A stretch of DNA of 64,000 nucleotides from Amycolatopsis umgeniensis (lineage in GTDB: Bacteria; Actinomycetota; Actinomycetes; Mycobacteriales; Pseudonocardiaceae). Numbering within the stretch: the first letter of the stretch is position 1; each line of letters opens with the position of its first letter. Shown here one piece after another: positions 59,738 to 64,000 of this stretch. The notes beneath the pieces are model-generated. The model was not told the origin of the DNA, made no database searches, and saw nothing but the letters and a program-made list of their open reading frames with translations. The stretch is taken from the NCBI RefSeq assembly GCF_014205155.1, contig NZ_JACHMX010000001.1, forward strand, positions 3,968,001-4,032,000. The letters are read 5' to 3'. The position numbers were made by a program, and so were the translations under genes.

Positions 59738-60202
59738 TCAATCGCCGTTGCGGTCGATCAGCTTCGGCACCACGAACCACATGACGACGAACAGCACCGC
59801 CGTCACCACGCCGAGGATCGTCATCGCGATCGGGCCGAAGACGACCTTGGCGATGAGCGCGACGGTCGTGGTGATCGCGGCCGCGAGGCAGGCGAGCCCG
59901 ATCAGGACGGACCGGTTGCCGTAGGTGAGGATCCGCTCACGGTTCCCGGTGCGGAACAGCAGCCGGTGCCACGCGGCGGGCGCCGTCAGCAGCACCGTCG
60001 AGCAGACCGTGAGCAGGACCGCCGTCAGGTGAACGGATTTCTCGAACCCGCTCGCCTCGTGGAACTCGTCGGTGAACACCACCGTGAGCAGGAACCCGAA
60101 GAGGATCTGGACACCGGCCTGCGCGACCCGGAGCTCCTGCAGGAGTTCACTGACGTTGCGGGTCAGGCGCTCGTTCTTCGTCTCTCCGGTGTGCTCGACC
60201 AT
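59738..60202 (-). CDS. DUF6328-like four-helix membrane protein
   Basis: A 154-residue membrane protein. A conserved N-terminal cytoplasmic helix (NERLTRNVSELLQELRVAQAGVQILFGFLL) precedes about four hydrophobic segments. The FGFLLTVVF and HRLLFRTGNRE segments suggest the DUF6328 family. ATG 60202 has GGAG nine bases upstream; it lies inside the end of the EamA-type gene, a 56-bp overlap. Function unknown. Confidence 0.78.
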   Translation of the reverse strand: MVEHTGETKNERLTRNVSELLQELRVAQAGVQILFGFLLTVVFTDEFHEASGFEKSVHLTAVLLTVCSTVLLTAPAAWHRLLFRTGNRERILTYGNRSVLIGLACLAAAITTTVALIAKVVFGPIAMTILGVVTAVLFVVMWFVVPKLIDRNGD

Positions 60203-61121
60203 GCGGCGGCTCCAAGACCATCGGTTGACGCCTGACCTTTTCATGCCAGCCGAGCGAAGTCACCGATACGACCACGACGGCGAGGCCGAGCCACTGGGTA
60301 CCGGACAAATGCGCGTTCAGGAACGATACGCCGATAACGGCCGCGGTGACAGGGAACGCCAGCTCCGCCAGCGTCGCCCTGGCGGCCGGGGTCGACCGCA
60401 GGCCCACGTAGTAGAGGCTCAGCGCCAGCAGACCGGGGACCAGCGCGAGCAGGACGAGGCCGAGCGCGTTGTCCCAGCCGACCGCGAACCCGCCGCCCTG
60501 GAACGCCACGATCCCCGCCGCGACCGGGAGCCCGACGGTGAAGCGCAGGGTGGTGACCTCCTTCGGCGCCAGTTCGGTGGAGAGCAGCCTGCCGAGCACC
60601 GTCCCCGCCGCCCACAACGCGGCCGCGCCGATCGCCAGCAGCGCCGCCTTCGCGGCGGCGACCTGGATGTTCAGCGGATCCTTGAACGCCAGCAGCCAAG
60701 CGCCCAGCAGCGCCGGGATCGCGAAGAAGGCGTACCCCGGGCGGACCCGCTCACGGAGTACGAAATATGCCGCCAGAACGGCGAAAACCGGCTGAAGCTT
60801 CTGGAGCACCAACGGCGTCACGGGGTCGCCCATTTTGAAGGCGGCGGTGAACATCGCCGTCGCGAGGGCGGAAGAACCGCCGCCGATGGCGAGTACGGCC
60901 AGCCATTCCCGCGGCCCGACCCGGCGCAGCGCGCGGAAGGCTCCCGGGACGAGCGGGCTCAGGACGGCCACCACCAGCAAGTGCTCCCAGAAGACGACCG
61001 TGGCCGCCGGGAGTGCCTCGGCGAGCGGAAGCCGCAGAAGTCCGTCTGTGCCCCAAAGCGCGGCCGCGACCGCGACCAGCCAAGTGCGATCCGGAGGGTT
61101 GCTACTCACTTGTCCTTCCAT
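60147..61121 (-). CDS. EamA/RhaT-type transporter
   Basis: A 324-residue protein with ten hydrophobic helices in two internal EamA repeats (VAAALWGTDGLLRLPL..., then ALLAIGAAALWAAGTVLGRLL). The family exports amino acids and other metabolites. I use ATG 61121; GTG at 61109, four codons later, lies nearer a GGAAGGA site and is an equal candidate. The C-terminal 40 residues are an unusual Arg/His-rich tail read in the region shared with the downstream DUF6328-like gene. Confidence 0.83.
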   Translation of the reverse strand: MEGQVSSNPPDRTWLVAVAAALWGTDGLLRLPLAEALPAATVVFWEHLLVVAVLSPLVPGAFRALRRVGPREWLAVLAIGGGSSALATAMFTAAFKMGDPVTPLVLQKLQPVFAVLAAYFVLRERVRPGYAFFAIPALLGAWLLAFKDPLNIQVAAAKAALLAIGAAALWAAGTVLGRLLSTELAPKEVTTLRFTVGLPVAAGIVAFQGGGFAVGWDNALGLVLLALVPGLLALSLYYVGLRSTPAARATLAELAFPVTAAVIGVSFLNAHLSGTQWLGLAVVVVSVTSLGWHEKVRRQPMVLEPPHGRAHRRDEERAPDPQRQ

Positions 61122-61246
61122 CCATGCCCCCGCCGCCGCCCTCAACGGACGCGCTGACGCGCGCACTATGCTCATAGTTTGAGAATGATCGCCCGACCGA
61201 GTGACCGGTCTGGCGTGTCCGATTCGTGCGGACTAGGCAAGGGGAC

Positions 61247-61798
61247 ATGCGCCCCGTCCCCGTGCTAGCCCTAGTCCTGTCCACGGCCGCTTTGGCCCTT
61301 ACTTCCGGCGCCGGGCCGGCCACCGCCTCCCCCGGATCCCGCGTGCACGTCATCACCGCCAAGAGCGGCCTCACGATCTACAAACCGGAACTGGTCCCGC
61401 CCGGCGCCCGCGCGCACGTCTTCGGGTTGACCTCGAAGGCCTACGGGACCTCGACAGCGGTCCTCGTGACCGGCCTGCTGCCCAACCGTGAATACGGCGC
61501 GCACGCGCACACCAAACCGTGTGGCGCCACCGGCGATCTCGCCGGCCCGCACTACCAGAACGTCGAAGACCCGGTGAAACCCTCGGTGGATCCGGCCTAT
61601 GCCAATCCCCGCAACGAGATCTGGCTCGACCTCACCACCGACGCCTCCGGCCGCGGCGCCTCCGTGTCCAAAGTGGACTGGACGTTCACGGACCGCCGGG
61701 CCAATTCGATCGTGATCCACGAAACGCATACGCACACCGACCCGGGTCACGCCGGGACGGCGGGTGCCCGGCTGGCCTGTGTGACGGTCGGTTTCTAG
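61247..61798 (+). CDS. secreted Cu/Zn superoxide dismutase-like protein
   Basis: A 183-residue exported protein with a signal peptide cut near GPATASPG and AAGGGGAC before ATG 61247. The SodC fold is suggested by NREYGAHAHTKPCG (two His ligands, Cys of the disulfide), GPHYQN, VIHETHTHTD and a terminal RLACVTVGF (second Cys). Some canonical ligands, particularly the Zn Asp and the Arg near the C-terminus, are uncertain, so activity cannot be assumed. It overlaps the convergent F420-type gene by 4 bp. Confidence 0.72.
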   Translation: MRPVPVLALVLSTAALALTSGAGPATASPGSRVHVITAKSGLTIYKPELVPPGARAHVFGLTSKAYGTSTAVLVTGLLPNREYGAHAHTKPCGATGDLAGPHYQNVEDPVKPSVDPAYANPRNEIWLDLTTDASGRGASVSKVDWTFTDRRANSIVIHETHTHTDPGHAGTAGARLACVTVGF

Positions 61799-62196
61799 AA
61801 CCCCCAGGTGCGTTCCGGCCGGATCCTGATCCGGACGTTGTACTCCCTGTCAAACTTCGGGACGTCGTAGTCGATCGCGGGGTAGTGCTTCTCGTACTTG
61901 CCGAGGAAGCCCGGCTGCTCCGACGCGAGACCGTCCGGCAGGATCTCGGCCTTGCCACCGAGTACCAGGACCGAACCGCCGTACTCGTCGCTGTTGAAAT
62001 GGAGGCTGACTTCGGAGTTGGCTTCGATGTGCCGGATCTTCGCCGTGTCCGGCCTGCTGAAGAGGATGACGTCGTCACCGTCGAGCACGAACCACACCGG
62101 GCGGGGCGAAGGTCTGCCCTTCGGGCTGATGGTGGTCAGCCAGGCGACTTTCTCCTTCGCCCGCTCGGCGAGTCTCGGGTCGGGTTGGTAGCTCAT
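61795..62196 (-). CDS. PPOX-class F420-dependent enzyme (Rv3369-like)
   Basis: A 133-residue split-barrel flavin/F420-type protein. WLTTISPKGRPSPRPVWFVLDGDDVILFSRP followed by KIRHIEANSEVSLHFNSD and GGKAEI fits the Rv3369-type PPOX family, which prefers F420H2. It starts at ATG 62196, five codons downstream of a weaker in-frame ATG. The physiological substrate is not known. Confidence 0.85.
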   Translation of the reverse strand: MSYQPDPRLAERAKEKVAWLTTISPKGRPSPRPVWFVLDGDDVILFSRPDTAKIRHIEANSEVSLHFNSDEYGGSVLVLGGKAEILPDGLASEQPGFLGKYEKHYPAIDYDVPKFDREYNVRIRIRPERTWGF

Positions 62197-62239
62197 AAAG
62201 CGACCAACCACGCCCCACCGGCATTTCTTCCTCGTCCGC

Positions 62240-64000
62240 TCAGCGAGACGCGACGAGCTTCGCGTAACGCGTCCCGGCGCCGAGCAGCACCAGACCGGCG
62301 AGCAGGAAGGCGGCGACCCTGGCCAGGCCGTCGAGCGCCGAGAGGTCGAACAGGACCAGCTTCAGCACCGCCGCGCCGACCAGCACCAGACCGGTCACCC
62401 GCAGGCCGACCACCGCGATGCCGCGGATGAGCAGCACGAGCGCGGCGACCGTCCAGGACACCGTGATCACCACGTGGCCGACCAGGAAACCCGAGCGGCC
62501 GGGGACGGCCAGCAGCGCGCCGCACAGCACCATCGCGCCGGCGCCGTAGAGCGCGCAGACCCCGGCGAAGAGCCACGGCACCACGTTCTCCGACGCGGCC
62601 TTGAACAGTCCGAGCCGGTGCGCCACCCACGGAAGCGTGATCGAGACGACCAGGATCGCGACGGCCACCAGCAACGCGGCGGCGAGGTCGGCGTCCGGCC
62701 GGTTCCGGATCAGGAAGAAGAGCGTCGGCGGAACGTCGAAGGCCAGCGCGATCAGTCCGCCGATCACGGCGAAGACCAGCCCGCCGGCGAGCGCCACATG
62801 CTTCTTCGTCCACAGCGCGACCAGAGCGAGCAAGACTCCTTCGCCGATCAGGATCGCTGAGCGGGCGCTGCCGTCGAAGAGCGTCATCGTCGTCTGCAGG
62901 GCCGCGAGGAGCCCCGCGGCGCCCGCGAGGTCGCCCGTCCAGCCGTTGAGCCACTGGCCCGCCGCCCACACCCCGAGCAGCACCAGCGCGACCGACGCCG
63001 TGACGAGCACGGCCGAGGTCTTCGGCAGGAACAGCGCGGCGAGCAACGACGGCGCCGGCGCGACGGCGAGCAAGGCGAGCGCGGCGGCGTCACCGGGACG
63101 TTTGGTGGTGACGATCAGCGCGAGCGCGAGGCCGACGGCGCCCGCGGCCAGCGCGGCGGCGGTGTTGGCCGTGCTGCCGCCGAAGCCGGTGAACGCGGTG
63201 CTGAAGACCGACGCGACCAGCGGCGGGATCCCGGCGGCGACCGCGACCGACGGCCAAGACTGGCGCAGCTGCACCGGCGTCGAGGCGATCTGGACCACCA
63301 GCAGGAACGCGACCAGTTCGGGAGTGAAACCCTGCGTGATCAGCGGCGCGCAGACCACACAGCCGAGTACGACGGCCGTCGCGAGCAGCGAAGACTTCCA
63401 CCGCACGGCCAGCAGCAACCCGCCGACCGCGATCAGGAGCCCGATCGCGAGACCGGCGTAGGCCGGGAGGTAGCCGTACATCGTCGTCGCGGCGATGGCG
63501 TCGAGGTACAACGCCCCGATCCCGGTCGCGGCGAGCGCGAACGCGCCCGTCCGGCCCGCCGGGGTGCGGTGCAGGCGAAGCCCGATCCCGACCAGCGCGA
63601 GACCGAGGACGGCGCCCCCGATCACCCGCGGCACCGGGCCGAACCAGCCGCGCTGGATGGCGAGCACGAGGAACAGCACGATGCCGAGCAACGTGACCGC
63701 GCCGCCGATCCAGGCCAGCAGCCTGCTTCCGGCGCCCTCTTTGCTCAGCTTCTCGCCGAGGCTGACCCGCGGGACCGGCTGGTACTGGGCGCGATACGGC
63801 TGCTGCGGCGGGTGCGGCCGGCGATACTGCTGCTGTTGCTGCTGCCACTGCGCGTACTGGGCCTGCTGGTACTGGGCCTGGTACTGAGGGTGCTGCGGGT
63901 GCGTGAAGTACCGGGGCGGGACCTGCGGCTGTTGCTGTTGCGGGACCTGCGGCTGGGGCGGCTGTTGCTGTTGCTGTTGCGGCGCCGGGGGCTGCTCCGG
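62240..64000 (-). CDS. DUF2339-type polytopic membrane protein (N-terminus beyond the window)
   Basis: The visible 586 residues begin inside a Gln/Pro/Tyr-rich, presumably cytoplasmic, region (PEQPPAPQQQQQQPPQ, QYQPVPRVSLGEKLSKEG) and then continue through about 14-16 membrane helices to the stop at 62240. The reading frame is still open at the last base, so the start lies to the right of the window. The extensive hydrophobic repeat is typical of DUF2339 proteins, whose function is unknown. A TTG near 63691 is not the true start because the upstream frame clearly encodes the same protein. Confidence 0.82.
   Translation of the reverse strand, partial: PEQPPAPQQQQQQPPQPQVPQQQQPQVPPRYFTHPQHPQYQAQYQQAQYAQWQQQQQQYRRPHPPQQPYRAQYQPVPRVSLGEKLSKEGAGSRLLAWIGGAVTLLGIVLFLVLAIQRGWFGPVPRVIGGAVLGLALVGIGLRLHRTPAGRTGAFALAATGIGALYLDAIAATTMYGYLPAYAGLAIGLLIAVGGLLLAVRWKSSLLATAVVLGCVVCAPLITQGFTPELVAFLLVVQIASTPVQLRQSWPSVAVAAGIPPLVASVFSTAFTGFGGSTANTAAALAAGAVGLALALIVTTKRPGDAAALALLAVAPAPSLLAALFLPKTSAVLVTASVALVLLGVWAAGQWLNGWTGDLAGAAGLLAALQTTMTLFDGSARSAILIGEGVLLALVALWTKKHVALAGGLVFAVIGGLIALAFDVPPTLFFLIRNRPDADLAAALLVAVAILVVSITLPWVAHRLGLFKAASENVVPWLFAGVCALYGAGAMVLCGALLAVPGRSGFLVGHVVITVSWTVAALVLLIRGIAVVGLRVTGLVLVGAAVLKLVLFDLSALDGLARVAAFLLAGLVLLGAGTRYAKLVASR

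Overview
The window is high-GC chromosomal DNA from a filamentous actinomycete of the Pseudonocardiaceae, most likely Amycolatopsis or a close relative. This rests on the codon bias, many GTG/TTG starts, F420-type enzymes, LGFP-repeat wall proteins, an HelD-type RNA polymerase factor, and GC-rich intergenic hairpins of a kind I associate with Amycolatopsis (genus from memory, not searched). dnaX, recR-ybaB, ffs, two tRNA-Ser genes and tadA make it core chromosome. There is no phage, insertion sequence, integrase or CRISPR array.

Layout. 71-5607: an envelope-glycan group (polytopic DUF6541-like protein, Wzx-like flippase, GT2 glycosyltransferase, divergent UDP-GlcNAc 2-epimerase). 5704-15401: recR-ybaB and dnaX among secreted wall hydrolases (amidase_3, M23), an HTH-TM-degenerate-glycosidase protein, an ArsR-type regulator coupled to a secreted EEP nuclease, a spermidine-synthase-like protein and the SRP RNA. 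15401-26651: a PLP dehydratase, an OmpR-type and a NarL-type two-component system, a tandem P-loop kinase, a Ddn-like F420 enzyme facing a TetR regulator across a palindromic operator, a second TetR, and a 3-hydroxyacyl-CoA dehydrogenase. 26728-33440: two tandem secreted sugar-dehydrogenase/PKD/LGFP paralogues and an L,D-transpeptidase lipoprotein.

33558-40854 is the most interesting stretch: a Ser/Thr kinase coupled to an HTH-N6-adenine methylase, a divergent PP2C phosphatase, tRNA-Ser(GGA), then a tight four-gene operon of two small helical proteins, a 913-aa FtsK/SpoIIIE-like ATPase and a third small helical protein. The two first small proteins end in the same Y-x-[ST]-R-L motif, as if they were partners or substrates of the ATPase. 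I read this as a candidate undescribed FtsK-driven export or conflict module, possibly controlled by the kinase/phosphatase pair.

40906-64000: F420/flavin enzymes, a large secreted nuclease, a BNR-propeller protein, a DUF305 lipoprotein, tRNA-Ser(CGA), CsbD, tadA and its partner, an M20 amidohydrolase, a DHDPS-family aldolase, a fatty-acid desaturase, lysA-like decarboxylase, Lrp regulator, HelD, a Tat-exported phosphoesterase, a SodC-like protein and a DUF2339 membrane protein that runs off the right edge. Convergent gene pairs either overlap by a few bases or are separated by long perfect hairpins of recurring families, which looks like a systematic bidirectional-terminator arrangement.
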